Below, piece after piece: positions 18,834 through 28,390 of a DNA stretch of 64,000 nucleotides. The position numbers and the translations under genes are program-made. The stretch's first letter is position 1. Each line of letters starts with the position of its first letter. Source of the DNA: Methylomonas sp. (lineage in GTDB: Bacteria > Pseudomonadota > Gammaproteobacteria > Methylococcales > Methylomonadaceae); the NCBI GenBank assembly GCA_026988155.1, contig JALSLW010000037.1, forward strand, positions 1 to 64,000, in the 5' to 3' direction. The notes under the pieces were generated by a model that was not told where the DNA came from, did not search any database, and saw only the letters and a program-made list of their open reading frames with translations.

Positions 18834-18847
18834 ATATTTTTTCCTAA

Positions 18848-18997
18848 GGAGCGAGGAATTAATGATTTCCGAATTTTGGCTTGCCTTTTTTCTCCAAAGA
18901 AACACTAACAAAATCGTTGTGTAGTCTGCTATGCGCCCATTTTATTAGCAGTCAAAATTCTTGGCCAAACTTTCGGAAGTTATTAAATCCTCGCTCC
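18848..18997. repeat. 150-bp MITE-like inverted repeat
   Basis: The left terminal repeat (18848-18885, beginning GGAGCGAGGAATTAATGA) is the reverse complement, with a few mismatches and gaps, of the right end (18962-18997, ending TTATTAAATCCTCGCTCC). About 35 bp of each arm pair, leaving a central segment of about 75 bp. No ORF of substance is contained; one that can be drawn across it (18881-19066) has no recognisable content. It occupies most of the gap upstream of sbcD. Confidence 0.75.
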
Positions 18998-19092
18998 AAA
19001 ATGATACATGTATATTTATTCACCTTTACACATCACCCCAATCCTCTTAGAAAAAGAGGAAGATAAATACACTGCTTTAATACAAAAACACT

Positions 19093-20241
19093 ATGCGTTT
19101 TATACACACCGCTGACTGGCACTTGGGACGTATTTTTCACAACGTCTCACTGCTTGATGATCAAAAGTATATACTCAATAAGCTCATCAGCACGATTGAG
19201 CAAGAAAAACCCGATGCCATTATTATCGCAGGTGATGTCTATGACAAGGCAATTCCCTCCGAAGGTGCTGTTAATTTATTAGAAAACTTTATTAATCGGG
19301 TTGCAGGACATCTAGCGGTACCGGTTATTATCATTAGCGGCAACCATGACAGCGGTGCCCGCTTGAGCTTTGCCTCATCCATCCTGAAAAAATCTAATGT
19401 CTTTATTAATGGCAAGCCGACCCTTGATACCCTACCTATTGTATTAAATGATAAGTTTGGCGAGGTATTTTTTTACCCCCTGCCCTACTTATCGCCTCTA
19501 GCAGCCCGTTCTCTATATAAAGATTCTGAGATAAAATCTCATCAAGACGTAATTAAACGGCAAGTAGCCTGCATTACTCATGAACATCCAAAAAATAAGC
19601 GCTGTGTATTGATTATGCATGAGTTTGTCATCGGTGCCGAAGAGAGTGATTCAGAGCGACAACTTAGCGTCGGAGGCACTTCTTATATCGAATCAGGCAT
19701 TATTGAACATTTTGATTACGTTGCCATGGGACACCTGCACCGCCCACAAGCGACCGGCCATGAACATATCCGCTATTCTGGCTCATTATTAAAATACAGT
19801 TTCAGCGAAGTGAATCACAATAAAGGAGTGACAGAAATAAGCCTGGATGCCAAAGGCTTTGCAGACTGTCAACATATCGCGTTAAAGCCTTTGCGTGATA
19901 TGCGCATTATTTCTGGTACGCTGGATGATATTTTGCTGCAGGCAGGCATGGATACCCAGACGGATGATTATCTTTGTGCAGAACTGTTAGACAATGGTGA
20001 ACTTTATGATCCCATGCGTCGCTTACAGGAGGTCTATCCAAACACTTTGGAAATAAGACGGCCCAATAAACCTGGCAGTCAAAAGATTGACCAGGACAAA
20101 AGCTTTAAAGATCTGCATAAGCAAAATACTGCTCAGCTATTTGACGAATTTTACCAGCATGTCTGCAGTCAGCCATTAAACAAACGACAGCAGTTTTTTG
20201 TTAAAACACTGGTTGAACGGCTTGAAGAGGATAAAGAATGA
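19093..20241 (+). CDS. sbcD: Exonuclease subunit SbcD (Mre11-like)
   Basis: A 382-residue nuclease subunit. Phosphoesterase motifs are all present: HTADWHLGR (4-12), IIAGDVYDKA, SGNHDSGAR, a late VMHEF and AMGHLHRPQ. With SbcC it cleaves hairpins and protein-blocked DNA ends. The stop overlaps the start of sbcC by four bases, a translational coupling. The ATG is not preceded by a strong ribosome-binding site. Confidence 0.95.
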   Translation: MRFIHTADWHLGRIFHNVSLLDDQKYILNKLISTIEQEKPDAIIIAGDVYDKAIPSEGAVNLLENFINRVAGHLAVPVIIISGNHDSGARLSFASSILKKSNVFINGKPTLDTLPIVLNDKFGEVFFYPLPYLSPLAARSLYKDSEIKSHQDVIKRQVACITHEHPKNKRCVLIMHEFVIGAEESDSERQLSVGGTSYIESGIIEHFDYVAMGHLHRPQATGHEHIRYSGSLLKYSFSEVNHNKGVTEISLDAKGFADCQHIALKPLRDMRIISGTLDDILLQAGMDTQTDDYLCAELLDNGELYDPMRRLQEVYPNTLEIRRPNKPGSQKIDQDKSFKDLHKQNTAQLFDEFYQHVCSQPLNKRQQFFVKTLVERLEEDKE

Positions 20242-23200
20242 GACCTCTGCATTTAAGCATAAGCGCTTTTGGGCCGTATGCCGAACATCTGAGTTTAGAT
20301 TTTCAGCTATTAGGCGAACGCAACCTGTTTTTAATCACAGGCGATATTGGTGCAGGAAAAACCACTGTTTTCGATGCTATCTGCTGTGCTTTATATGGTG
20401 AATCCTCAGGCGGCGAAAGAACGGTTGAAGATATGCGTTCGCATCATGCTTTAGCTGATACCCGGACGGAAATAACCTTAGACTTTTCCATTCAGGGGGC
20501 ATTGTATCGAGCCTGGTTTTCGCCTAAACAGAAAACCCCAAAAAAAAGAGGTGAAGGTTTTACCGAGCAGACGGTGCAATCGGCTTTGTACCAAATAGAT
20601 TTTGTTGGGCAGACAATTGAAGAAACGACCTTACTATGCGAAAGCATCAGTAAAACCAAACCGGAGATAGAAGCTCTAATTGGTTTTAACGTTAATCAGT
20701 TTCGTCAGGTTGTGATGCTGGCACAGGGGAAATTTAGGGAATTATTAACGGCCAACTCTGCTGACAGGGAAGATATTTTAAAAACCTTGGTTGATACTGA
20801 GTTTTTATCTAGCTTTGAACGAAAGCTTAAAACTCTGGAAAGTGAACTCAAGCAAAAAGTGACTGATCTGGAATCACAGATCAAAGGGCTATTAAAAAGT
20901 GAGAATGTTGATTCAGCTGACAGTCTTTTGCCTCAGCTGAATCATGTAAAACAATTATGCGCCAAATCAGAAGAACAGATTTGCCTTGCCGAGACCATTC
21001 GGCTAAAGGCCGAAACTGATTTGAATCAGGCCATTGCCATCAATAAGCTTTTTGATCAGCAAAAAGATCTACTCATTGCGAAAAAAGATCTGGCTGAACA
21101 AAAAGAAACAATTGAAGCTTTGGCCTTATCATTAAAAACACATGTTATCGCAGAAAAAATTTGGCCTGATTATCGGCTATTTGAAGACGCTGAAAAAAAA
21201 CAGGCTCTACTCAATATTGCCTTGACTGAGGCAGAAAAAAATAAGCAAAAATTTAAGCAGCTCGCCAAAACTGCTTCGCATGAACTGAATAGCCTTGAGT
21301 CAGGCAAACAGGCTCAGGAACAGAGAAAATTAGAATTACATGCTCTAAGGCAGACCAATGAAGCCCTGTCTTCATTGGCTGTTAATAAAAAAATGTTTCA
21401 ACAAGCAACTAGTCTGCTAAAAAGTTCTGAGCACAAATTATCGCTATGTGAAAACAATGCCGACGAATACAGTCACCAGTTTGAATCCAATGAAACCGCA
21501 ATCAGCGATCTTGGCTCCTGTGACACCGTATTAATCAGCACTCAGCATCAGTTAGCGCGGAAGAAAGATCAGTTAAAACAGCTGAAACGTATTGAAGAAA
21601 CGGAAAAAAAACAGCATCAGACTGAAATAGCCGCCTCTGATATGAAAAAACAGTTAACTCAGCAAAATTTGACTAGCCAGTCACTGGAAGAGTCATTGCA
21701 ACTGCTAGAGTCTGCCCGACTCCAAGACCTGGCATCTCACCTGGCTAAGCAACTGAAACTTGGAACTGCCTGTACCGTTTGCGGCAGTTATGATCATCCG
21801 ATGCCTGCCACTCCACCTTCCCATGTTCCATCTGACAGGCAAATAAATGAAGCAAAGCAGCAATTGAAAAGTGAGAAAGAGAGACTGCTAATACTCCAGC
21901 AGCAATCAGATAAACAGCAAAACCAGTTAGCAGGTATTGCCAGTGTACTGGCTGAGCTGAAAGATTCATTACCCGCCGATAAGAATAATATAGAAACCTG
22001 TAGTCAAGAAATTTCTGAGCTTGAACGATTAATTAAATCAATCGACCAGCAAGTTAAGAAAAAAAAGGAGCTGCAGCTAGAACAAGTTAAACTTAAACAG
22101 TTTTTAAAAGGGATTAAAGCTGAACTTTCCGCTTTGCGTCCGCAAGCTATAGACCATCGTACCCAAGTAAATACTCTGGAAGGACAAATACAAAACCAGC
22201 TTAAAACCATTCCTAGTCAATATCAGGATAAACTCAACCTGAACCAGGAAATCGGCCAGTTAGACCATGATATTTCAAAATTTGAGCAGCAATTTAAATC
22301 TGTATCACTGGAGAATCAGACCGCTCAGCAGCTGTTTAATACCGCTTTAGGCACGTTAAGCAGTACTGAAGCACAGCTACAGAAATCATCTGATGATTTT
22401 AATCAGAAAAAAGAATTTGTCGATCGCGCCATTAAGCTCTCCTGTTTTGCCGATTTATCTGCCCTAAAATCAGCCCGGCTGCCGGAGCAGGAATTTTTAA
22501 GCCGAACCGAACAGTGGGAAAACTACCAAAATGAAACCTTGAAAATTGAAACCCAGCTTAATAAATTAGCGCCTCAGCTAGCCAACAAAACCCAATTAGC
22601 ATTAACACCTATAGAAAATCAGTACCAGCAGGCACAAAGCAAAAAAAACGAGCTGTTAAAACAGAAAGGCCAGTTAGATCAGCGCTATACGGTTTTAGAT
22701 AGCCTGATTAAAAAAGTGGCGACAGAAGCCGATAATTTAAAGAAAGCGGTAGAGGATTATCAGCAAACCAGTCATTTATCTAAAATTGCTAATGGCACCG
22801 GCTATCAGGGCAGTAAATTGAGCTTTAGCCGTTTTCTGTTAGGCCGTTTATTAGATGAAATTTTACAAGCGGCCTCCGGCCGTCTAGAAATGATGAGCGA
22901 GGGACGCTATCAGTTACTCCGCAAGTTAGACCAATCCAATAAACAGTCAGCCTTTGGATTGGATATAGAATTAATTGATGCTTATACTGGACAAAAAAGA
23001 CCCGTTAACACTTTTTCAGGCGGTGAAGGTTTTCTTGCATCATTATCACTTGCCTTGGGTTTAAGCGAGGTGGTCCAAAATAATGCGGGCGGCATTCATC
23101 TGGATACTCTATTTATAGATGAAGGTTTTGGATCATTAAATGATGAAGCTTTGGAACAGGCAATTAATGTATTGACAGCGCTTAGCGGCAATGGCCGACT

Positions 23201-23303
23201 TGTTGCCGTTATCAGTCATGTGAGCGAACTTAAAGAACGCATCGATGCTCAGCTAGTCGTTAGAAAAACGTCTAAGGGCAGTTCTGCTGAATTTGTGCTT
23301 TGA
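20238..23303 (+). CDS. sbcC: Exonuclease subunit SbcC (Rad50-like ATPase)
   Basis: A 1021-residue SMC-like ATPase. Walker A is GDIGAGKTTVFD near 35-46, the Q-loop follows at FRQVVMLAQGKF, and the signature FSGGEGFLASLSLALG is near 925. Walker B LDTLFIDEGFGSLN is near 955-968. Between them run two long coiled coils joined at a zinc hook, C512-T-V-C515, almost exactly central. It pairs with SbcD to process DNA ends and palindromes. Confidence 0.96.
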   Translation: MRPLHLSISAFGPYAEHLSLDFQLLGERNLFLITGDIGAGKTTVFDAICCALYGESSGGERTVEDMRSHHALADTRTEITLDFSIQGALYRAWFSPKQKTPKKRGEGFTEQTVQSALYQIDFVGQTIEETTLLCESISKTKPEIEALIGFNVNQFRQVVMLAQGKFRELLTANSADREDILKTLVDTEFLSSFERKLKTLESELKQKVTDLESQIKGLLKSENVDSADSLLPQLNHVKQLCAKSEEQICLAETIRLKAETDLNQAIAINKLFDQQKDLLIAKKDLAEQKETIEALALSLKTHVIAEKIWPDYRLFEDAEKKQALLNIALTEAEKNKQKFKQLAKTASHELNSLESGKQAQEQRKLELHALRQTNEALSSLAVNKKMFQQATSLLKSSEHKLSLCENNADEYSHQFESNETAISDLGSCDTVLISTQHQLARKKDQLKQLKRIEETEKKQHQTEIAASDMKKQLTQQNLTSQSLEESLQLLESARLQDLASHLAKQLKLGTACTVCGSYDHPMPATPPSHVPSDRQINEAKQQLKSEKERLLILQQQSDKQQNQLAGIASVLAELKDSLPADKNNIETCSQEISELERLIKSIDQQVKKKKELQLEQVKLKQFLKGIKAELSALRPQAIDHRTQVNTLEGQIQNQLKTIPSQYQDKLNLNQEIGQLDHDISKFEQQFKSVSLENQTAQQLFNTALGTLSSTEAQLQKSSDDFNQKKEFVDRAIKLSCFADLSALKSARLPEQEFLSRTEQWENYQNETLKIETQLNKLAPQLANKTQLALTPIENQYQQAQSKKNELLKQKGQLDQRYTVLDSLIKKVATEADNLKKAVEDYQQTSHLSKIANGTGYQGSKLSFSRFLLGRLLDEILQAASGRLEMMSEGRYQLLRKLDQSNKQSAFGLDIELIDAYTGQKRPVNTFSGGEGFLASLSLALGLSEVVQNNAGGIHLDTLFIDEGFGSLNDEALEQAINVLTALSGNGRLVAVISHVSELKERIDAQLVVRKTSKGSSAEFVL

Positions 23304-23368
23304 AATATTAAAGAAAATAAAGTAGGCTGGGGTGAAGCTCTAGCACAACCTCAGCATTACCTGAAAGT

Positions 23369-23680
23369 TTAATCCACCGTAAATAATTTATCAAAATTGG
23401 CTATTGCCAAAATTTTCTTAACATCTGGCTTTGCACCCTTTAACCGTACAGCACTTTTGCTTTCACCCACTTTATCGCGCAACACCAATAACATGCCGAG
23501 CGCAGAACTATCAAGGTAATCTACCCGCCCCATATCCACAATAATGGTACTGACTCCGCTTTCTGCCTGTTCGGTTGCTTTACGAAAATCCTGATGAATT
23601 CCAAAATCAAAACGCCCTGAAATATTAATGGTCAATGTTTTTGTACTTGCATCTAACCGTGTCTCTATTGCCATAATCAA
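23369..23680 (-). CDS. STAS-domain protein (anti-sigma-factor antagonist type)
   Basis: A 103-residue single STAS domain. The segment IIVDMGRVDYLDSSALGMLLVLRDK holds the conserved D-S-S at the phosphorylation site of SpoIIAA-like proteins. It is the last gene of the chemotaxis operon, 40 bases after the small receptor. Its phosphorylating partner is not in the window; in related clusters such proteins may couple chemotaxis signalling to another output. Confidence 0.85.
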   Translation of the reverse strand: MIMAIETRLDASTKTLTINISGRFDFGIHQDFRKATEQAESGVSTIIVDMGRVDYLDSSALGMLLVLRDKVGESKSAVRLKGAKPDVKKILAIANFDKLFTVD

Positions 23681-23720
23681 ATTCCCTTAATCTAAAATAT
23701 ACCTAAAGTTTAGTACCTTA

Positions 23721-24917
23721 TTAAAATAATTCAATGTCACCTTCTTCTACAGAGGATTGAGAAACTGCTTTTTTCTCTTTTGCATTCCATTGTTTTTTCA
23801 TATCATTTAAACGGGTAACGCCTTGTTCTAACTCACTAGCCCAAACAGGCCCAGTCCCTGTTTTAAAAGTACCAAGACCAATCCTGACCTCATCACTCAT
23901 GGCTTGAAAATGCTGGGTATTTAATTCTAAAAACTCAATCATTTGCCTGGCCAAGTCTTCAAACTGCAGCCCTCTCACAGCATCTCCAACACTGGATTCA
24001 ATCTGGTCAGTCATACCGGAAACTTCAGATATTTTAATGGCTATATCATCATTCATCCGGGCAATGCCAACCAGCATTGCATCAACATTGGATTTAGAGG
24101 TAATGGCAACATTCATGTCTTTTGATGCCATTTTCTCAACCATCTCATAAGCCACGGCAATATTTTTCTTTGATGCATTAACCACAACTCTAATCTCTTC
24201 ACTAAATTTATCAGAATTTTTAGATAAATTACGTACTTCATCCGCGACCACGGCAAACCCTCTGCCTGCCTCCCCAGCCCTAGCCGCTTCAATGGCGGCA
24301 TTTAATGCCAATAAGTTAGTTTGTTCAGCAATTCCCTGCACATCAGTCAACAGCTTTTCTACCTTAGCCATATGTTCGCCCAGGTCATAAATTACACCCA
24401 CCATTTCCATGCTCTGTTTGCTGATTTGCAATGTGTTATCAATAAAATAGTTTAGAACTTCATCCGTTTCTTTAGAAAATTTTGTAAAATTTAAACCTTC
24501 ATCTGCTGAATCAGATTCTTCTCCTAAATTATTCATTAAGGAACGGACAACAGCTGACTGACCAGATGTTAAACCATGCAAATTATTAAAACTGCCCAAC
24601 ATGGTCGCCACAGCATTTGCTACAACACTTTTTAGCTGCGCCAATTCAGAATGGAATGAAACAACTTCTTGCTCAATGCAAGACTCTATCCCAGAAACAT
24701 ATTGATCAATTGCTTTATTGAGAACCTGATCATCTGTCGCATCCTGTATGTCAGTGGCCTGGTGATAATTTTGGGCACGATAGAGGTAGAAAATTCCCAC
24801 AATAAAAATAATGGGCAATGCTATCCAATAGAGAATCTCTATTGAAACAAAAACGGGCAGCAGCATTGCTGTCAAAAACAAAACCAGAAGGAACCAGATT
24901 TTTTTTATAAAAATCAT
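23721..24917 (-). CDS. Methyl-accepting chemotaxis protein with a CheZ-like C-terminal motif
   Basis: A 398-residue receptor. Two membrane segments at the N-terminus (about 7-25 and 28-47) are nearly back to back, so there is no periplasmic sensor domain. The signalling hairpin tip is near 195-230 ([18 protein letters not shown] and VADEVRNLS). Beyond the receptor hairpin lies [15 protein letters not shown] (316-330); D321 and Q325 give the D-x-x-x-Q spacing of the catalytic D/Q pair of the CheY phosphatase CheZ (DLTGQ in E. coli). The last residues, EGDIELF, resemble the CheY-binding tail of CheZ in position and character. No separate cheZ lies in this operon. That it dephosphorylates CheY is inference. 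Confidence 0.85.
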   Translation of the reverse strand: MIFIKKIWFLLVLFLTAMLLPVFVSIEILYWIALPIIFIVGIFYLYRAQNYHQATDIQDATDDQVLNKAIDQYVSGIESCIEQEVVSFHSELAQLKSVVANAVATMLGSFNNLHGLTSGQSAVVRSLMNNLGEESDSADEGLNFTKFSKETDEVLNYFIDNTLQISKQSMEMVGVIYDLGEHMAKVEKLLTDVQGIAEQTNLLALNAAIEAARAGEAGRGFAVVADEVRNLSKNSDKFSEEIRVVVNASKKNIAVAYEMVEKMASKDMNVAITSKSNVDAMLVGIARMNDDIAIKISEVSGMTDQIESSVGDAVRGLQFEDLARQMIEFLELNTQHFQAMSDEVRIGLGTFKTGTGPVWASELEQGVTRLNDMKKQWNAKEKKAVSQSSVEEGDIELF

Positions 24918-24928
24918 ATCTTCCTCCT

Positions 24929-26014
24929 TTATCTTGCTAAAGCCAAAATCTGCGTGGCAATTTTATCCAGCGGCATCACATGATCAGCAGCCCCTAACTT
25001 AAACGCCTCCCCCGGCATACCCCAAACCACACTGCTTGCCTCATCCTGAACAATATTAACCGACCCCGCATCTTTCATTTCTTTCATCGCTTTTGCTCCA
25101 TCTGCTCCCATGCCTGTCAGCATGACACCGATAGCATTACTGCCTACATTTTGTGCAACTGAGCGAAACATTACCTCAACCGAAGGTTTGTGCCGATTAA
25201 CCGGTGGCCCATCATTTAATTGACAAATATATCGGGCACCATCCCTAATCACCAATAAATGCTGGTCGCCAGGAGCAATATAAATATTGCCTGGCAAAAT
25301 TTGCTGGCCATTTTGTGCAATGCATACAGACATCTCCGTCACTTCATTTACATGCTTGGCAAATGATGCACTAAAGGCCGCGGGCAAATGCTGAGAAATA
25401 ACAATGGCAGGCGTAGTCATTGGCAAGCCGGCAACAACATCTTTAACAGCTTCAGTTCCCCCTGTAGATGAGCCTAATGCAATGATTCTATCAGTGGTTT
25501 TAAAATGCTGTTTTGCTGGGGCTGCCTGAATAACAGAGCTGGCAGAATGCTTTATCTGAGCTGAAGGAGCTGCCTTTTTTACACCCATGGCAACGTCAGA
25601 AGAACGAACTCGTGCCTTAGCAGCCATTCTAACTTTAGCAATAATATCTTCGGCATATTCATTCAGTGAATTCGATACATCAACTTTTGGCTTGGCAACA
25701 AAATCAACCGCACCCAGCTCTAATGCCTCTAATGTAACTGCAGCACCCTTTTCAGTCAGCGTTGAAATCATTACCACCGGCATTGGTCTTAAGCGCATTA
25801 AATTGCGTAAAAAGGTCAACCCATCCATACGAGGCATTTCAACATCCAGGGTCAATACATCTGGATTGAGTTTTTTAATTTTCTCTCTTGCAACCAGTGG
25901 ATCAACGGCTGAACCAACTACCTCAATGTCATCAGATGAATTGAATATTTTAGTCAGCATCTGTCTAATTAGAGCTGAATCATCAATAATCAATAATCGT
26001 ATTTTTTTACTCAT
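24929..26014 (-). CDS. cheB: Chemotaxis methylesterase/deamidase CheB
   Basis: A 361-residue protein. The N-terminal receiver domain has phospho-acceptor D57 in [13 protein letters not shown] linker of about 60 residues follows, and the methylesterase domain has the catalytic triad S183 (GSSTGG), H209 (ISQHLP) and D305 (MGADGA). It removes methyl groups from receptor glutamates to reset adaptation and is activated by CheA. It lies 10 bases after cheD, within the operon. Confidence 0.95.
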   Translation of the reverse strand: MSKKIRLLIIDDSALIRQMLTKIFNSSDDIEVVGSAVDPLVAREKIKKLNPDVLTLDVEMPRMDGLTFLRNLMRLRPMPVVMISTLTEKGAAVTLEALELGAVDFVAKPKVDVSNSLNEYAEDIIAKVRMAAKARVRSSDVAMGVKKAAPSAQIKHSASSVIQAAPAKQHFKTTDRIIALGSSTGGTEAVKDVVAGLPMTTPAIVISQHLPAAFSASFAKHVNEVTEMSVCIAQNGQQILPGNIYIAPGDQHLLVIRDGARYICQLNDGPPVNRHKPSVEVMFRSVAQNVGSNAIGVMLTGMGADGAKAMKEMKDAGSVNIVQDEASSVVWGMPGEAFKLGAADHVMPLDKIATQILALAR

Positions 26015-26024
26015 CCATCAGTTC

Positions 26025-26663
26025 CTAAAATAATTCAACATCACTGACCACAGGCTCATCTTTAATTGATGTTTGATACTGTTTTTCACGGGACACAATT
26101 GTCTCATTATGCAAATCTTTGACTTTTTTCATCCTTACTTTGCCTGTCTTTGGAAAATAAATCAGTTTTCGCGGATAAATATCGCCTAAATCCTGAGAGG
26201 TAAGCATTAAACCCTCCGCATCAATATAATCAAGAACAAATTCAATATTCCTGAAACCAACATCACCCATAGTAGGAATAATCTTTCCTCCGCCAAACAC
26301 TTTTACTTCCAGGTTTTTTCGCTTACCGCCATTGGCCAAAATCATATTTATCAAATGTTCCATTGCATAGTTTCCGTAACGCGTTGCGTTACCTACTACG
26401 GATTCAGCCCCTGCACTTAATTTCTGTTTGTTTGTTTCAGGAAGCATAAAATGATTCATGCCACCGACTCCAGAGACGGAATCTCTGATACATGCGGATA
26501 TACAAGAACCCAGAACAGTGGTCATGCATTCATTTTCAGTTGTTACATAATATTCACCAGGTAAAATTCTGGCACACACCATGTTACTTTCCTTATCCCA
26601 ATATCGTTTAATATTGCTGAATTCAGATATTGATGGCGGTGTGATTTTTTTTGTCTGGCTCAT
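26025..26663 (-). CDS. cheD: Chemoreceptor glutamine deamidase CheD
   Basis: A 212-residue CheD. Catalytic C54 is in LGSCISACIRD and H71 in GGMNHFMLP; the later FGGGKIIP and IGFRN-type region (VGFRNIEFVL) completes the family pattern. It deamidates receptor glutamines to create methylation sites. The protein ends VVSDVELF, sharing the D-[VI]-E-L-F terminus with the small receptor encoded two genes downstream. The C-terminal extension after about residue 175 is longer than in minimal CheD proteins. Confidence 0.94.
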   Translation of the reverse strand: MSQTKKITPPSISEFSNIKRYWDKESNMVCARILPGEYYVTTENECMTTVLGSCISACIRDSVSGVGGMNHFMLPETNKQKLSAGAESVVGNATRYGNYAMEHLINMILANGGKRKNLEVKVFGGGKIIPTMGDVGFRNIEFVLDYIDAEGLMLTSQDLGDIYPRKLIYFPKTGKVRMKKVKDLHNETIVSREKQYQTSIKDEPVVSDVELF

Positions 26664-26762
26664 ATGACTATCATGTATCCTTTAAATTTTAATTTCTTAT
26701 AGATGCTGCTCCCTCCTATCCCAATATCATTAAGTTAAGAGGTTTATAGAGCAAATTAAGTC

Positions 26763-26812
26763 TGGGGATGGGGCTTTAGCCCCGTATTTGTAGGGACTAA
26801 AGCCCTACCTCC
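26763..26812. repeat. REP-like palindrome (GGCTTTAGCC core)
   Basis: GGGGCTTTAGCCCC and TAGGGACTAAAGCCCTA form two adjacent palindromes that also pair with each other. The GGCTTTAGCC core is shared with the element at 47433-47493. It lies in the 272-base gap between cheR and cheD, the largest in the operon. It could be a REP-type element or an mRNA structure affecting distal gene expression. Confidence 0.6.
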
Positions 26813-26899
26813 GAATGTTTTATTCACACCTTAACGACATTGCCTCCTATCCCTATTTTTTACCTATAGGAAGCTTAAACCTAAAAAAATTTGTTGCTC

Positions 26900-26930
26900 G
26901 CTAAACTCAACTGATTTATTTAGGTTAAAC
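26900..26930. repeat. Copy of the CAACTGATTTATTTAGG repeat
   Basis: CTAAACTCAACTGATTTATT continuing as TAGG matches the copies near 1160, 1409 and 936 (inverted). It lies immediately downstream of the cheR stop codon in the cheR-cheD gap. Confidence 0.5.
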
Positions 26931-26935
26931 AAGTA

Positions 26936-27769
26936 TTACTTTATTTTTTTATATATCGTATTCCCAATCAAGTCAAAACAGGTATCAAGCTGATTTAACG
27001 ATTCTGAATGCCCAATCAATAAATGAGAACCTATCGCAAGCAATTCACCATATCTTTGCGCCAAGCGCTCTTTTGTATCCCTATCAAAATAAATGAGAAC
27101 GTTTCTGCAAAAAATAAAGTCGAATTTATTCTTCATAGGCCATTCTTTCATCAAATTAAGCTGCTTAAATTGAATCAAAGCCCGCAAGTCTGGGTGAGTC
27201 TTTACTTTAACGGCATTATTGGCTTTTCCTTTCTTAAACCAGCGCTTTATTGTTGCTTCAGGCAAACCGTCTACCCTATCACTGTTATAAATGCCCGTTG
27301 CTGCAGTCTGTAAAACATTGGTATCCAAATCTGTCGCCAAAATTTTTATTTCCCAGCCATTGGGGACATTTTCTAATAATGTCATAGCTATAGAATAGGG
27401 CTCTTCACCCGTGGAGCAGCCTGCCGACCAAACTCTTATTGTCTTTTTTGTATTATTTCTTTTTAGAACTTCGGGAATAATGGTGTCTCTTAAATAATCA
27501 AAATGGTGTTTTTCTCTAAAAAAAGAGGTCAGATTAGTAGTGACTGCATTAATAAATTCTGTAAATTCTTTTTCAGGATTATTTTTGAGGTACTGGCAAT
27601 ATTCCTTAAAATTTGCCAGACCGTGCATTCTCAGCCTTTTTGATAACCTGGAATAAAACATATCAAATTTATCATCTGGAACTAGAATTCCTGAATGTTC
27701 ATTAGATATTTTTCTTAAAAAATCAAAATCTTTCCTGGTATATAGAAACTCACGCTGTTTATCTGACAC
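26936..27769 (-). CDS. cheR: Chemotaxis methyltransferase CheR
   Basis: A 277-residue S-adenosylmethionine-dependent methyltransferase. The N-terminal helical domain ends in the TTNLTSFFRE signature; the catalytic domain shows IRVWSAGCSTGEEPYSIAM (SAM-binding) and FDFIFCRNVLIYFD. It methylates receptor glutamates. The large receptor of the same operon carries a tail that could dock it. Seventy-two bases separate it from the STAS gene upstream. Confidence 0.95.
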   Translation of the reverse strand: MSDKQREFLYTRKDFDFLRKISNEHSGILVPDDKFDMFYSRLSKRLRMHGLANFKEYCQYLKNNPEKEFTEFINAVTTNLTSFFREKHHFDYLRDTIIPEVLKRNNTKKTIRVWSAGCSTGEEPYSIAMTLLENVPNGWEIKILATDLDTNVLQTAATGIYNSDRVDGLPEATIKRWFKKGKANNAVKVKTHPDLRALIQFKQLNLMKEWPMKNKFDFIFCRNVLIYFDRDTKERLAQRYGELLAIGSHLLIGHSESLNQLDTCFDLIGNTIYKKIK

Positions 27770-27841
27770 TATTATCCTCTTGGGCTGCTGGGGTAATAAT
27801 TAAAAAATATCATGTTCATAAGCCTATGGAATAAAAGTGAC

Positions 27842-28390
27842 CTAAAAGAAGCCGGCGGCGGCCTGATCAATCTCTAACATTTCTGCTAAACCCAAAACTT
27901 CAGCTGATTCAATAAATTTATCTGAAGGAAAATCAAAAATAACTTCTTTATGCAACTTAATCGCAGCCTGTTTCAGCACAATCAATAACTGCAAGGTAGC
28001 TGTATCTATCGAAGTTACTTCCGATGCATCAACTTCAATTTTATCCTGACCTTCCAGCAGCACTAGCAAATGTTCATATAGTATGCCTACCTTTTGTATA
28101 TTGAGCGTTGCATCTAAAATAATTTTGAACTCATCTGCTTGTCCAGCACCGTTTTCACTAACTGAGGCATCAGCCATTTCCTCAACGGCCTGTGACTCAG
28201 CCGTCAACTCCTGCACGACTTCTGCAGGCACTGTGGGTTCAGCTGACTCATTCACTGACTGCCCAGCCTTAACATCAACTGCTGACTCACTGGCTTGCTC
28301 CACTTCAGACGACTCCGTAGTTTGGCTATTTCCATCATCATTATTCATCCATGCCAGCGGATCAAAACCAATCATATCTTTTTCTGCCAT
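27842..28390 (-). CDS. STAS-domain protein with long acidic N-terminal region
   Basis: A 182-residue protein. Residues 1-90 are acidic and low-complexity (runs of E, S, V), probably disordered. Residues 95-180 form a STAS-like domain with IEVDASEVTSIDTATLQLLIVLKQAA, where Thr replaces the usual phosphorylatable Ser after Asp. Its start overlaps the stop of the ParA gene by one base, so the two are coupled. A second STAS protein closes the operon. Confidence 0.8.
   Translation of the reverse strand: MAEKDMIGFDPLAWMNNDDGNSQTTESSEVEQASESAVDVKAGQSVNESAEPTVPAEVVQELTAESQAVEEMADASVSENGAGQADEFKIILDATLNIQKVGILYEHLLVLLEGQDKIEVDASEVTSIDTATLQLLIVLKQAAIKLHKEVIFDFPSDKFIESAEVLGLAEMLEIDQAAAGFF

Noticed and set aside
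18881-19066. A 61-codon frame on the plus strand upstream of sbcD
   Set aside because: It lies within the inverted-repeat element and has no ribosome-binding site or recognisable content.
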